DNA of 64,000 nt, taken from NCBI RefSeq assembly GCF_030503675.1, contig NZ_CP129964.1, positions 1,302,001 through 1,366,000 on the forward strand. The letters run 5' to 3'. This document shows, one piece after another, positions 11,010 to 20,672 of this stretch; within the stretch, counting starts at the first letter, position 1, and each line of letters opens with the position of its first letter. The DNA comes from Lutimonas zeaxanthinifaciens (lineage in GTDB: Bacteria > Bacteroidota > Bacteroidia > Flavobacteriales > Flavobacteriaceae). The notes beneath the pieces are model-generated. The model saw only the letters and a list, made by a program, of their open reading frames with translations. It made no database searches and was not told the origin of the DNA. The position numbers and the translations under genes were made by a program.

Positions 11010-11933
11010 ATGAAAAAAATACTCAAAATTGCAGCTGCTCAGCTTTCTCCGGTATTTCTCAATAAAGAGAAAACATTAGAAAAAGCTTGTCATGCCATTG
11101 AGGAAGCCGGAAATAAGGGAATTGACCTCATTGTCTTTCCCGAAGCTTATATCTCAGGATATCCGGATTGGGTCTGGCTCATTCCTAACAGCAAAGGTGC
11201 CGAATTGAATGATCTTTACGCAGAACTGGTTGAAAATGCTGTGTCTATTCCTGATGAGTCTACAGAAAAGTTATGTAAAGCGGCGAAGACGGCTAAAATT
11301 AACGTTGTTATCGGTTTACACGAACGCAATTCTGAAACCAGCAATGCCAGTCTTTTCAACAGTTTACTTTTTATAAGTGATGAAGGTGCGATTTTAGGAA
11401 AACATCGCAAGCTTATTCCCACAGGAGGAGAAAGACTTATATGGTCTCAGGGAGATGGGAGTACCTTGCGTTCCTATGATACGAAGGCAGGCAAAGTAGC
11501 TGGTCTGATTTGCTGGGAGAATTTCATGCCTCTGGCCAGAAATGCTATCTATGAATCGGGTACGCAAATATTGGCAGCCCCCACCTGGGATAAAAGCGAA
11601 AACTGGCTGCAGACCATGCAACATGTTGCTCGTGAGGGCGGACTATTTGTGGTGAGCACCTGTATGGCAATTAAAATTGACGACATTCCCGATGTTTATG
11701 AATTTAAGAAACTTTACCCGGAAGGAAGAGAATGGATCAATACCGGAAACAGCGTGATCATTGCCCCTAATGGAAAAATCCTGGCCGGACCGATGGAGGC
11801 GGAAGAAGGTATTTTGACCGCAGAAATTGATTTTCAGGACATCATTAAGGCAAAACGGATCTTTGATTCGGTCGGGCACTATTCAAGACCTGATGTTTTT
11901 AATTTTAGGGTAAAGCCTTCGACGAAGGAATAG
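11010..11933 (+). CDS. Nitrilase / carbon-nitrogen hydrolase
   Basis: Cytosolic C-N hydrolase with the full Glu-Lys-Cys triad: Glu45 in FPEAYISGYPDW, Lys134 in HRKLIPTGGE and Cys168 in GLICWENFMPLAR. The CWENxMPLAR form is characteristic of true nitrilases rather than amidases or carbamoylases, so conversion of an organic nitrile to acid and ammonia is the best guess. Length 307 is usual. It sits between a lipoprotein hydrolase and a GH2 enzyme; no pathway partner can be named from the context. Confidence 0.9.
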   Translation: MKKILKIAAAQLSPVFLNKEKTLEKACHAIEEAGNKGIDLIVFPEAYISGYPDWVWLIPNSKGAELNDLYAELVENAVSIPDESTEKLCKAAKTAKINVVIGLHERNSETSNASLFNSLLFISDEGAILGKHRKLIPTGGERLIWSQGDGSTLRSYDTKAGKVAGLICWENFMPLARNAIYESGTQILAAPTWDKSENWLQTMQHVAREGGLFVVSTCMAIKIDDIPDVYEFKKLYPEGREWINTGNSVIIAPNGKILAGPMEAEEGILTAEIDFQDIIKAKRIFDSVGHYSRPDVFNFRVKPSTKE

Positions 11934-11967
11934 CAAAAAAATTTGATTTGGAACAAATACCTTTACA

Positions 11968-14394
11968 ATGAGAAAGAGAATTTTAGGATTTCTGATTCTT
12001 TTGATAAACCTTCAGTTATCATCTCAAACTTTGATCTCGGAACTTGAATCTTGGCGTTTTTACAAAGGGGAAAATCCAGCCGCTTTTAAAAGAGGTTTTG
12101 ATGATAAGACTTGGGAAAAAGTAAAAGTTCCTCACGATTGGGCAATTTACGGGCCATTTAATAAGGAAATAGATAAGCAGATTGTCAGGATAGAACAGAA
12201 TAATGAAACGAAGGCCACGGAGAAGACTGGACGAACGGGTGCTTTGCCATTCATTGGAGTAGGTTGGTATCGCACGAATCTGAAACTTCCTGAAGACTTA
12301 GATCATAAAAAGGTGTTGCTTACTTTTGATGGGGCCATGAGCAATGCAGAGGTTTATATTAATGGCAAAAAAGTGGGTGAAAGACCCTACGGATATTCCT
12401 ACTTTTATTTTGATATCTCAGATTTAATCGAAACGGATAAAGAAAATATTGTCGCGGTGCGATTGGAGAATCAAGAGTTTTCATCTCGGTGGTATCCCGG
12501 AGCAGGCCTCTATAGAAAAGTCAAACTGATTGTAAAAGATAAGATTAGTTTTAAGCATTGGGGACATTATGTAACAACTCCCTTTATTGATAAGAATCGG
12601 GCAGAGGTGTCAATAAAATCAGAGGTCAATGGTGATTCGGTTAGAATTCTAACCAAAATTCTTAATGCTGATGGAAAAATGGTTGGTATGAATGAATTTC
12701 ATCAGAAAGCATTTTCCAATGAAATTGCACAAAATATTGCTGTGAAGGATCCGATACTTTGGAGTCCTGAAAATCCCTATTTATACAGGGCGGTTATGAA
12801 GCTTTACTCAGGAGAGGTCCTTAAAGATTCAGCTGTGGTTCGATTCGGAATCAGAGAAATCAATTACTCGGCATCCAAGGGGTTTGAGCTCAATGGGAAG
12901 ATCACAAAATTTAAGGGTGTATGTTTGCATCATGACCTCGGGCCAATTGGTACTGCAGTAAACAGGGCTGCTCTTAAACGTCAATTGACAATTCTTAAAG
13001 ATCTGGGATGCAATGCAATCCGTTCTTCTCACAACATGCCTTCTTTAGAGCAGCTTGAGTTGTGTGACGAAATGGGTTTCCTTTTTTTGGCTGAAAGTTT
13101 TGATGAATGGAAAAAACCCAAAGTAAAGAATGGTTATAATCAGTATTTTGATGACTGGGCTGAAAAGGATGTTGTTAATTTAGTCCGGGCAACTCGAAAT
13201 CATCCTTGTATAGTCATGTGGAGCGCAGGTAATGAAGTTCCCGACCAATGGGGGCATGAAGGAGTCGGGCGACTGAAATGGCTTCAGGATATATTTCACA
13301 GAGAAGATCCTACAAGGCCGGTTACAGTGGGAATGGATCAAGTAAAATCTGTTATGGAAAACGGATTTGGAGCCATCCTTGATATTCCAGGTTTGAATTA
13401 TCGTGTGCACTTATATGAAGAGGCTTATGAGCAATTTCCTCAAGGGCTCCTTCTTGGTTCTGAAACGGCTTCTACAGTTAGCTCCAGAGGAGTCTACAAG
13501 TTCCCGGTGGAGGCAGGACCTCAAAAACAGTATGATGATCTTCAATCTTCTTCTTATGATCTTGAATTTTGCAGCTGGTCAAATCTTCCTGAGGATGATT
13601 TTGTTATGCAGGACGATAAACCCTGGGTTATTGGTGAGTTTGTCTGGACAGGATTTGACTATTTAGGAGAGCCGACTCCTTATGATGAGTTCTGGCCGTC
13701 GCGGAGTTCCTATTTTGGAATATGTGATTTGGCTGGTATACCTAAGGATAGGTATTATTTGTACAGAAGTCGCTGGAATACAGAAGATAATACACTGCAT
13801 GTCCTTCCTCATTGGAACTGGGAAGGTAGGGAAGGAGAGATAACTCCTGTATTTGTTTATACCAATTTTAACAGTGCAGAATTATTTATTAACGGGAAAA
13901 GCCAGGGAGTTAAGAAGAAAAGTAAGGAGCCCGGTTTACAAAGATATCGACTGATGTGGATGGAAACCAAGTATGAACCAGGAACCTTGAAAGTTATTGC
14001 ATATGATGATCAGGGAAATATTGCAGCGGAAAAAACCATAGTAACGGCTTCTAAACCTCATGCCATCAAACTTGAGCCGGATCGAAAAATAATCCAGGCA
14101 GATGGAAATGATTTATGCTATGTTACGGCCAGTATCGTCGATAGTAAAGGGAATCTATGTCCTACAGCCTCAAGCCGATTGAATTTTAAAGTTGAGGGAA
14201 AAGGTGAATTCCGTGCTGTTTGTAACGGGGACGCTACTTCTTTAGAGGTTTTTCATGAGCCGACAATGAAAGTTTTTAACGGTAAATTAGTGGTTTTAGT
14301 AGAATCTCTTAAAGTTTCCGGAGAAATTGAACTGACCGTTTCCGGAGAGGGACTCAAAACTTCAAAACTTAAAATTTATTCTTCGTTGCCCTGA
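11968..14394 (+). CDS. GH2 beta-galactosidase-like glycoside hydrolase, secreted
   Basis: Signal peptide in residues 1-20. Domains follow the GH2 order: sugar-binding jelly roll (about 35-190), Ig-like domain (about 190-300), TIM barrel (about 300-600), then C-terminal beta domains of the DUF4982 type (GDNTLHVLPHWNWEGREG-like region near 605-620). Acid/base Glu423 is in SAGNEVPDQ and nucleophile Glu557 in IGEFVWTGFDYLGEP. Retaining cleavage of a terminal beta-galactoside or related sugar in the periplasm is expected. The GH16 gene begins 59 bp downstream, suggesting joint use on one polysaccharide. Confidence 0.93.
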   Translation: MRKRILGFLILLINLQLSSQTLISELESWRFYKGENPAAFKRGFDDKTWEKVKVPHDWAIYGPFNKEIDKQIVRIEQNNETKATEKTGRTGALPFIGVGWYRTNLKLPEDLDHKKVLLTFDGAMSNAEVYINGKKVGERPYGYSYFYFDISDLIETDKENIVAVRLENQEFSSRWYPGAGLYRKVKLIVKDKISFKHWGHYVTTPFIDKNRAEVSIKSEVNGDSVRILTKILNADGKMVGMNEFHQKAFSNEIAQNIAVKDPILWSPENPYLYRAVMKLYSGEVLKDSAVVRFGIREINYSASKGFELNGKITKFKGVCLHHDLGPIGTAVNRAALKRQLTILKDLGCNAIRSSHNMPSLEQLELCDEMGFLFLAESFDEWKKPKVKNGYNQYFDDWAEKDVVNLVRATRNHPCIVMWSAGNEVPDQWGHEGVGRLKWLQDIFHREDPTRPVTVGMDQVKSVMENGFGAILDIPGLNYRVHLYEEAYEQFPQGLLLGSETASTVSSRGVYKFPVEAGPQKQYDDLQSSSYDLEFCSWSNLPEDDFVMQDDKPWVIGEFVWTGFDYLGEPTPYDEFWPSRSSYFGICDLAGIPKDRYYLYRSRWNTEDNTLHVLPHWNWEGREGEITPVFVYTNFNSAELFINGKSQGVKKKSKEPGLQRYRLMWMETKYEPGTLKVIAYDDQGNIAAEKTIVTASKPHAIKLEPDRKIIQADGNDLCYVTASIVDSKGNLCPTASSRLNFKVEGKGEFRAVCNGDATSLEVFHEPTMKVFNGKLVVLVESLKVSGEIELTVSGEGLKTSKLKIYSSLP

Positions 14395-14453
14395 GAAAAA
14401 TTACTATTTTGGTTTCAGGAACTGTTTCCTGATCATTTTAAAACAAATTCAAT

Positions 14454-15290
14454 ATGAAATCATTTTTAAGTTATACGGCCTTCAGTCTGATGTTCGTTTT
14501 GACGTTCGGCTCCTGTGTCAAAAAAGAAAAGGATAATTCATCCGAAATTCAGGAGAAAGAATGGAAGTTGGTTTGGTCCGATGAATTTGACGGGGTTCGC
14601 ATTGATACCAGTAACTGGAACTACCAGGTGGTGGAAGCCGGTCGCTATAATGATGAATGGCAACGGTATACAGATAGCGACGAAAATGCCTTTATTGACA
14701 ACGGTAATCTGGTTATTAAAGCGATTCATAATAGTGAGGATCATGGTATGGATCAGTATACTTCTGCAAGGCTGAATACGGCAAATAAGCAGGCCTGGAA
14801 ATATGGCAAGATCGCTGCAAGAATAAAACTTCCTGAAGGAAATGGAATCTGGCCTGCATTTTGGATGCTAGGAGCAAACATAAATGAAAACGGAGGTGAT
14901 ACTCCATGGCCTCAATCCGGAGAAATAGACATTTTAGAATTTTATGGTTCTAAAGATGATGCCGTAGTAGAGGCCAATATTCATTATGCGGATGAATCGG
15001 ATTCTCATAAAATGATGGGAGCCGTTGCATACGAATTGAAAAATGGGAGGTTTCCCGATGATTTTCATGTGTTTGAATTAGAATGGGATGCGAAAGAAAT
15101 CTCATGGTATGTTGATGGTGAAAAGTATGCTACGGTTGATATTACCACCTCTGAACTTACGGAATTTCACAAGGAGTTCTTTATACTGCTCAATTTGGCT
15201 GTGGGAGGAAGGCATGCAGGCAGGCCCGATGAATCAAATGTGTTCCCTCAGCAAATGTATGTTGACTGGGTCAGGGTTTATCAGAAATGA
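14454..15290 (+). CDS. GH16 endo-beta-glucanase (laminarinase-like) lipoprotein
   Basis: Lipobox LTFGSC (Cys21) makes it a lipoprotein, probably displayed on a membrane surface. The GH16 signature GEIDILEFYG supplies nucleophile Glu157, assisting Asp159 and acid/base Glu162. The EWQRYTD block and the NAFIDNGNLVIKA segment resemble the laminarinase type (GH16 subfamily 3), so an internally acting beta-1,3-glucanase is likely, although a galactanase cannot be excluded. The ATG of the next gene overlaps its stop codon (ATGA at 15287), which indicates translational coupling. Confidence 0.9.
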   Translation: MKSFLSYTAFSLMFVLTFGSCVKKEKDNSSEIQEKEWKLVWSDEFDGVRIDTSNWNYQVVEAGRYNDEWQRYTDSDENAFIDNGNLVIKAIHNSEDHGMDQYTSARLNTANKQAWKYGKIAARIKLPEGNGIWPAFWMLGANINENGGDTPWPQSGEIDILEFYGSKDDAVVEANIHYADESDSHKMMGAVAYELKNGRFPDDFHVFELEWDAKEISWYVDGEKYATVDITTSELTEFHKEFFILLNLAVGGRHAGRPDESNVFPQQMYVDWVRVYQK

Positions 15291-15991
15291 TATTTACAAA
15301 GGATATGATTAGAATTTGTGTTGTTGCCGTTCTTTTTATTCTGTCAAGTTGTTGGAAAAGCTCAGAAAATAAAGAACGAGTTGAGGATGCACTAAATAAT
15401 ATAGATTATGGTGTTCTTCTGGATTCTGTTTGGAGATCTGAACAAGGTCCGATCTCTAAAAGAGATTCCCTAATACGAATCTATGGAACGGAATCAGCTG
15501 AGGTTTCTAAACAACAGAAAATTTATGAGCGGAATCATCGTGTTAACGAAAAGATTATTCGAAATATTCTGGATGAAAATGGATGGCCTGATCCGGAATT
15601 GACCGGAAGCAGAGGCAATTGGACCATTTGTAACGTGATCCAGCATTCTGATAATGAGGTGAGAATTCAATACCTGCCAATGATGAGAAAAGCCGTGCAG
15701 GAAGAAAAGCTTGAACCACGATTTTTAGCCAGGGCGGAAGATCGAATTGCAACTGAAAGAGGCGAGCTTCAATTGTATGGTGGGCAAATGAAATATTATC
15801 CAGAATCTAAAAGTTTTAATGTCTGGCCTGTATATGACCCTGTAAATATTGATAACAGAAGAGCTGCGATAGGACTGGAGCCCATTGATGTATTTTTAAA
15901 GAACAGGTTTGATTTTGATTGGGACCTGGAAGAGCAAATAAAAAGGTCTGAAGAATTTGAAAAAGCCAGACAAAGCAAGATGGAAAATTGA
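15287..15991 (+). CDS. DUF6624 domain lipoprotein
   Basis: Two ATGs fit: 15287, overlapping the GH16 stop, and 15305, which opens the signal sequence MIRICVVAVLFILSSC with lipobox Cys. The DUF6624 pattern is clear: NGWPDPELTGSRGNW, VIQHSDNEVRIQYLP, RFLARAEDRI, QLYGGQ and NRRAAIGLEPIDVF. The family is widespread in Bacteroidota and uncharacterised; the invariant His and Gln-His motif hint at an enzyme, but that is inference. It overlaps both neighbours, so it belongs to the GH16-MFS transcription unit. Confidence 0.82.
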   Translation: MIFTKDMIRICVVAVLFILSSCWKSSENKERVEDALNNIDYGVLLDSVWRSEQGPISKRDSLIRIYGTESAEVSKQQKIYERNHRVNEKIIRNILDENGWPDPELTGSRGNWTICNVIQHSDNEVRIQYLPMMRKAVQEEKLEPRFLARAEDRIATERGELQLYGGQMKYYPESKSFNVWPVYDPVNIDNRRAAIGLEPIDVFLKNRFDFDWDLEEQIKRSEEFEKARQSKMEN

Positions 15992-17181
15992 AACAACCCC
16001 TGCACATACTTCCCATTATCATTATAAGCCAATTTTGCTGTATTTCTCTTTGGTTTGCCGGTAATGCTGTCATGAATGATCTTATCATTGATCTGAATCT
16101 TGATCCAGGTTCTCTGGGGCATTTGATTTCAGCTGTACAACTTGGTTTTATTGCAGGTTCCCTGGTTTTTGCAATTTTAACAATAGCTGATCGATTTTCT
16201 CCTTCAAAGGTGTTTTTTGTGAGCGCCTTACTGGGAGGCTTCTTCAATTTAAGCTTTATATGGGGAGTAAATTCGTTGGCTGGAATTTTGTTTCTTCGTT
16301 TTTTTACAGGCTTTTTCCTTGCCGGGATTTATCCGATTGGAATGAAGATAGCGGCAGATTATTATGAAAAAGGGCTCGGAAAGTCTCTGGGATTTCTTGT
16401 TGGAGCACTGGTTTTAGGGACAGCGATTCCTCATCTCTTAAAAGATTTAACTACGGGATACAGCTGGAAATCAGTAATAATGGCAACTACAGGTATCTCA
16501 TTTTTCGGAGGGGTGCTTATGCTATTATTTGTTCCCAACGGACCTTTTAGGAAAAGAAGTCAACAACTTGATTTTTCAGCTTTCTTTACGGTTTTTAAAA
16601 AGGTTGAATTTAGATCCGCGGCGTTTGGTTATTTTGGACATATGTGGGAATTGTATGCTTTTTGGGTATTTGTTCCGCTGATGTTAAAGGGTTATACTTT
16701 GGTGAACTCTCAGGTAACGTTTAATATTCCATTACTATCTTTTTTGGTCATTGGATCCGGAGGTTTTTCTTGTATTGCAGCGGGGTATCTATCGCAACGA
16801 TTCGGGGAAAAATCTGTCGCTTTTTCAGCATTGTTCCTGTCGTGTTTATGCTGTTTCATTTCGCCGTTGATGTTTACATTAAGCTCTGCTAATTTATTTT
16901 TGGGATTTCTTGTGTTCTGGGGTATGGTTGTTATCATGGATTCTCCGATGTTTTCGACCTTGGTGGCTCAAAATGCGGTTCATGAAAAAAAAGGTACCGC
17001 TTTGACTATTGTAAACTGCATTGGATTTGCGATTACAATATTCAGTATACAAATAATGAACTCCCTTAGCCAATTAACGGATTCAAATAATATTTATGTA
17101 ATTTTAGCAATAGGACCTGTTTTGGGCCTGATTGCGTTAAAATCGAGAAACAAACCAACGATCGCTGATAAAGTTTGCTGA
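15988..17181 (+). CDS. MFS transporter (TTG start)
   Basis: About twelve hydrophobic segments over 397 residues and a GIYPIGMKIAADYYEKGLGKS loop region typical of the major facilitator superfamily. The reading frame is open back to a stop at 15958-15960 but has no ATG or GTG before the first membrane helix, so TTG at 15988, overlapping the upstream stop, is the start. The position after GH16 and a DUF6624 lipoprotein suggests uptake of sugar products, but the substrate is unproven. Its stop overlaps the next MFS gene. Confidence 0.87.
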   Translation: MKQPLHILPIIIISQFCCISLWFAGNAVMNDLIIDLNLDPGSLGHLISAVQLGFIAGSLVFAILTIADRFSPSKVFFVSALLGGFFNLSFIWGVNSLAGILFLRFFTGFFLAGIYPIGMKIAADYYEKGLGKSLGFLVGALVLGTAIPHLLKDLTTGYSWKSVIMATTGISFFGGVLMLLFVPNGPFRKRSQQLDFSAFFTVFKKVEFRSAAFGYFGHMWELYAFWVFVPLMLKGYTLVNSQVTFNIPLLSFLVIGSGGFSCIAAGYLSQRFGEKSVAFSALFLSCLCCFISPLMFTLSSANLFLGFLVFWGMVVIMDSPMFSTLVAQNAVHEKKGTALTIVNCIGFAITIFSIQIMNSLSQLTDSNNIYVILAIGPVLGLIALKSRNKPTIADKVC

Positions 17182-18443
17182 ACAAAACTAAAACCCCCTG
17201 GCATTTTTTGCTTTTGCTAATACTGGCAGGAGAATCGGTATTTATTCTACCTTTTGTATTGAGCAGGGTTTTCAGGCCCACGGTACTCCAATCGTTTAAT
17301 CTGGATAATATTGAGTTGGGAATCTGTTTCTCGATATATGGTATTGTTGCTTTTTTATCTTATTTCTTCGGAGGGCCTCTGGCCGATAAATACGCTTCAA
17401 GAAAACTAATTGCTACATCACTTTGGTTAACCTCAGCAGGAGGCTTGTTCTACGCCACATTTCCGGGATATAACGAATTGAAGATTTTATACGGGTACTG
17501 GGGTTTTACCACCATTTTTTTGTTTTGGGCACCTATGATCAAGGCCACCAGAATCTGGGGAGGTACATCGTCACAAGGTAAGGCATTTGGATTTCTGGAC
17601 GGTGGACGTGGGCTCGTAGGGGCTCTTTTTGGCACTTTAGGTGTGCTCGTTTTTTCCTGGGTATTTAAGACTGACATTTCAACGGCCAATGCGGAAGAGA
17701 GCAGAGAAGCTTTTAAACAAGTAATCATTATTTCCTCTGTGATCATAAGTGTTGTTGGTGTTATGGTTTGGTTTTTAATGAAATTTGATGCCTCTATTGA
17801 AAATACCGTTGTTGTTGAAAAAATAACTCTTTCTGAAATCAGGGAAGTACTTAAGCTTCCAGCCGTTTGGTTACTCATGCTTATTATACTTTGTTCCTAC
17901 ACCGGATATAAAATAACTGACCTTTTTTCTCTTTACGCTCGGGATGTGATGAATTATGACCAGGTCCGTTCAGCTCAGGTTGGGACTTTTTTAATGTTTG
18001 TTCGACCTGTTATTGGAGTTCTAATAGGTATTCTGGCGGATCGCTCACAGACCACACTCTGGCTCCTTATAAGTTTTGTTGTCACTTTTTTTGGAGCCTT
18101 GATATATGCATTGGGTTACATCACTGAATCGGAAACAGCTTTGTTTTTCCTGTCCATTTTAATTGTTGCTTCAGGTGTGTATGCCTCCAGGGCTTTGTAT
18201 TTTTCTGTTATGGAGAAAGGTCGAATACCTATTGTATTCACCGGTACAGCGGTGGGAATAATATCCATAATAGGATATACCCCCGATATCTTCGCAGGTC
18301 CGGCCATGGGGTACTTACTGGAGAAATGGCCTGGTATACAGGGGCATCAGTATGTATTCTGGATGCTGACATTATTTTCATTTATCGGATGTATTGCATC
18401 TTTCTATTACTATTTTTTATATGCTAATAGAAGTAAATATTGA
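17175..18443 (+). CDS. MFS transporter (TTG start), second of a pair
   Basis: A 422-residue major facilitator with twelve predicted helices and the loop 2-3 signature GGPLADKYASRK (about residues 63-74). The frame has a stop at 17169-17171, leaving TTG at 17175 (or CTG at 17178) as the only possible start, seven bases inside the end of the preceding MFS gene. It is not a close copy of that neighbour: the charged loops and termini differ. Sugar, sugar phosphate or organic acid transport is plausible from context only. Confidence 0.87.
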   Translation: MLNKTKTPWHFLLLLILAGESVFILPFVLSRVFRPTVLQSFNLDNIELGICFSIYGIVAFLSYFFGGPLADKYASRKLIATSLWLTSAGGLFYATFPGYNELKILYGYWGFTTIFLFWAPMIKATRIWGGTSSQGKAFGFLDGGRGLVGALFGTLGVLVFSWVFKTDISTANAEESREAFKQVIIISSVIISVVGVMVWFLMKFDASIENTVVVEKITLSEIREVLKLPAVWLLMLIILCSYTGYKITDLFSLYARDVMNYDQVRSAQVGTFLMFVRPVIGVLIGILADRSQTTLWLLISFVVTFFGALIYALGYITESETALFFLSILIVASGVYASRALYFSVMEKGRIPIVFTGTAVGIISIIGYTPDIFAGPAMGYLLEKWPGIQGHQYVFWMLTLFSFIGCIASFYYYFLYANRSKY

Positions 18444-18493
18444 TATTTCTGCCTCATTTTGGTACCTTTACTATGGCAATTAAATAATCAATA

Positions 18494-19435
18494 TTGAAAT
18501 ACAATACTTATATAAAAGGGGGCATCCCGGTTTCAGAAATCGGACTCGGAGCATGGCAATTGGGAAGTAGTTCTGACTGGAAAAGCATGTCTGAAAAGGA
18601 GGCGATAAAGATGGTACTTCAATCCATGGATTATGGAATCAATTTTTTTGATACAGCACCAAATTATGGTTTCGGAACCAGTGAGATCAGATTGGGAAAG
18701 GCATTCAAGGGTAGAGACCGGGATAAATTTGTGATCAACACAAAATTTGGCCATACTGTTGAGGGAAGAACAAATTTCAGGTCCGATTCCATTCGGGATT
18801 CTTTAGAGGGCAGCTTAAAAAGATTAGATGTGGATTATGTTGATTCCTTAATTATCCATAATCCTCCTTTTGATGTCCTTGACGGGAACAAGAATGATCA
18901 TTATGAGGTACTGGAAAAGCTCATGGATCAGGGAAAAATCAAAGCTTATGGGGCGTCTTTGGATAACAGCATGGAAATGGATCTTTTTATGCGAACTACC
19001 AATTGTAGTGTTATTGAAGCATTTTTTAATATTCTGCATCAGGATACGGCAAATGCCTTTGAAATGGCTCAACATAAAGAAGTAGCCATTATTGCAAAAA
19101 TACCACTGGATTCTGGTTGGCTATCAGGAAAATACGATGAGAAGAGCAGTTTTGATGACATTCGACAAAGGTGGTCGAGAGAGGATATTGGAACAAGAGC
19201 TAAATTGGTTAAGGAGATTAAGCAAATAATTGGAAAAGATCGGGATTTAGCCCAGACAGCTATTGCTTTCTGTTTGTCATACCCGGCTATTTCCACGGTT
19301 ATACCCGGTAATGCCACCATGGATCAGTTAAGAAGTAACGTGGAGAGTACCCAAAAACCAATTTCAACTGAACTTGTGGTCAAACTACAGGATTTCTATA
19401 AGCGTGAAATTATGGACATGAATCTTCCCTGGTAA
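18494..19435 (+). CDS. Aldo/keto reductase (TTG start)
   Basis: NAD(P)H-dependent reductase of the AKR barrel family, 313 residues. The tetrad is visible: Asp and Tyr in DTAPNYGFG, Lys in INTKFGH and His in LIIHNPPF. Start: an in-frame stop at 18485-18487 leaves only ATA or TTG before the conserved beginning IKGGIPVSEIGLGAWQLG, so TTG at 18494 is used. Neighbouring transporters and glycosidases suggest a role in sugar or aldehyde conversion; the exact substrate is unknown. Confidence 0.9.
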   Translation: MKYNTYIKGGIPVSEIGLGAWQLGSSSDWKSMSEKEAIKMVLQSMDYGINFFDTAPNYGFGTSEIRLGKAFKGRDRDKFVINTKFGHTVEGRTNFRSDSIRDSLEGSLKRLDVDYVDSLIIHNPPFDVLDGNKNDHYEVLEKLMDQGKIKAYGASLDNSMEMDLFMRTTNCSVIEAFFNILHQDTANAFEMAQHKEVAIIAKIPLDSGWLSGKYDEKSSFDDIRQRWSREDIGTRAKLVKEIKQIIGKDRDLAQTAIAFCLSYPAISTVIPGNATMDQLRSNVESTQKPISTELVVKLQDFYKREIMDMNLPW

Positions 19436-19499
19436 TCTAGGTTTATTACATTTTATTTTTTCGTATTTTCCATAGCTCAACCAAACTTAAAATCTTACT

Positions 19500-20141
19500 A
19501 TGTTTATAGGACACTATGGAGTAGGCTTACTGGCTAAAAAAAATGAAAATTTGCCTTCTCTGGCCTTGATGTTCATAGCTGTTCAGTTGTTGGACCTGAT
19601 CTGGCCCCTATTTGTATTATTCGGAATTGAAACATTAGCGATTGATCCTGGCAACACCAAACTAACTCATCTCGACTTTCAACATTATCCTTATTCTCAT
19701 AGCCTGTTTATGGCTTTGGTCTGGAGTTTGTTGTTCGGTACGGGTTATTATTTCTTCTCAAAGAATAAAAAAGGAGCTTTACTTCTTGGAGCCTTGGTGA
19801 TGAGTCACTGGGTTTTGGATTTTATTTCTCATCGGCCTGATCTTCCGCTAAGTCCTTTTTCCGATTTCAAGGTGGGTTTAGGACTTTGGAATCAACCTGT
19901 AATTGAAATCATTCTTGAACTATTATTATTTCTTTCTGGAGCCATATTGTATTTTCAGTCATCGGTTTATAAAAGAAAGAAGCCCTATTGGTTCCTGATT
20001 TTCTTCCTTTTTGTGATCCATTTGATGAATTTATTCGGTCCGCCACCACCCAGTGAAATGGCAGTGGCGTGGTCAGCAAATCTTATGTGGCTCATTATAA
20101 TCTGGGCTTGGTGGATTGAAAAAAAACAAACAAAAATGTAA
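19500..20141 (+). CDS. Membrane-bound hydrolase-like protein (YdjM/DUF457 type)
   Basis: 213 residues with about five to six membrane segments. The pattern FIGHYGVGLLAKK at the start, FQHYPYSHSLFMALVW and MSHWVLDFISHRPDLPLSP gives repeated His and Asp residues near membrane edges, as in the predicted metal-dependent membrane hydrolases of the YdjM/DUF457 group. Activity has not been shown for most of this family. It lies between the reductase and a VOC gene, 11 bp upstream of the latter, in what looks like one transcription unit. Confidence 0.72.
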   Translation: MFIGHYGVGLLAKKNENLPSLALMFIAVQLLDLIWPLFVLFGIETLAIDPGNTKLTHLDFQHYPYSHSLFMALVWSLLFGTGYYFFSKNKKGALLLGALVMSHWVLDFISHRPDLPLSPFSDFKVGLGLWNQPVIEIILELLLFLSGAILYFQSSVYKRKKPYWFLIFFLFVIHLMNLFGPPPPSEMAVAWSANLMWLIIIWAWWIEKKQTKM

Positions 20142-20152
20142 ACTTAATTTAT

Positions 20153-20662
20153 ATGAGCGTAATTAAATACCCTCGATCATTTTCACATATCGGTATCACA
20201 GTTCCTGATATCGAAAAAGCTGTAAAATTTTATGAGGAAGTTATGGGATGGTATGTGATCATGCCGCCCTCAAAAGTCAAAAAAGAGAGTGATACGGCCA
20301 TCGGGCAGATGTGTATTGATGTTTTTGGAGAAGACTGGGAGGAATTTGAAATTTCTCACATGTCGACTTCTGACGGTATAGGCATTGAGTTATTTTCTTT
20401 TCCAAATGGAAAGAAGGAAGCTCCTGATTTTAACCCTTTTAATACGGGATTGTTCCATTTTTGCGTACAAGATCCCGACATTGAAGGCCTAACAAAGAAG
20501 ATCGTTCAGCATGGAGGAAAGCAAAGAATGCCTATTCGGGAGTATTATCCCAATGAGAAGCCTTATAAAATGGTTTATGTGGAGGATCCTTTTGGAATTG
20601 TATTTGAAATTTACACTCATAGTTATGAGCTAACGTATTCATCCGGGGCCTACCAGGAATAA
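20153..20662 (+). CDS. VOC family protein (glyoxalase/epimerase-like)
   Basis: Single vicinal-oxygen-chelate protein with two beta-alpha-beta-beta-beta modules. Candidate metal ligands are in the standard places: His in SHIGITVPD (about residue 12), Glu in GIELFSF (about 78), His in GLFHFCVQD (about 102) and Glu in GIVFEIYTHS (about 154). The H-E-H-E set is that of glyoxalase I and methylmalonyl-CoA epimerase; 169 residues is longer than the latter and nothing in the context identifies the substrate. Cytosolic, no signal peptide. Confidence 0.85.
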   Translation: MSVIKYPRSFSHIGITVPDIEKAVKFYEEVMGWYVIMPPSKVKKESDTAIGQMCIDVFGEDWEEFEISHMSTSDGIGIELFSFPNGKKEAPDFNPFNTGLFHFCVQDPDIEGLTKKIVQHGGKQRMPIREYYPNEKPYKMVYVEDPFGIVFEIYTHSYELTYSSGAYQE

Positions 20663-20672
20663 ATCTGTTAAT

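Noticed and set aside
15816-16247. A 143-codon open frame on the minus strand across the DUF6624/MFS junction
   Set aside because: It lies antisense to two strongly supported genes, and its product has no domain pattern.
17450-17878. 142-codon minus-strand open frame inside the second MFS gene
   Set aside because: Fully antisense to a transporter with clear helices; low-complexity composition fits a shadow.
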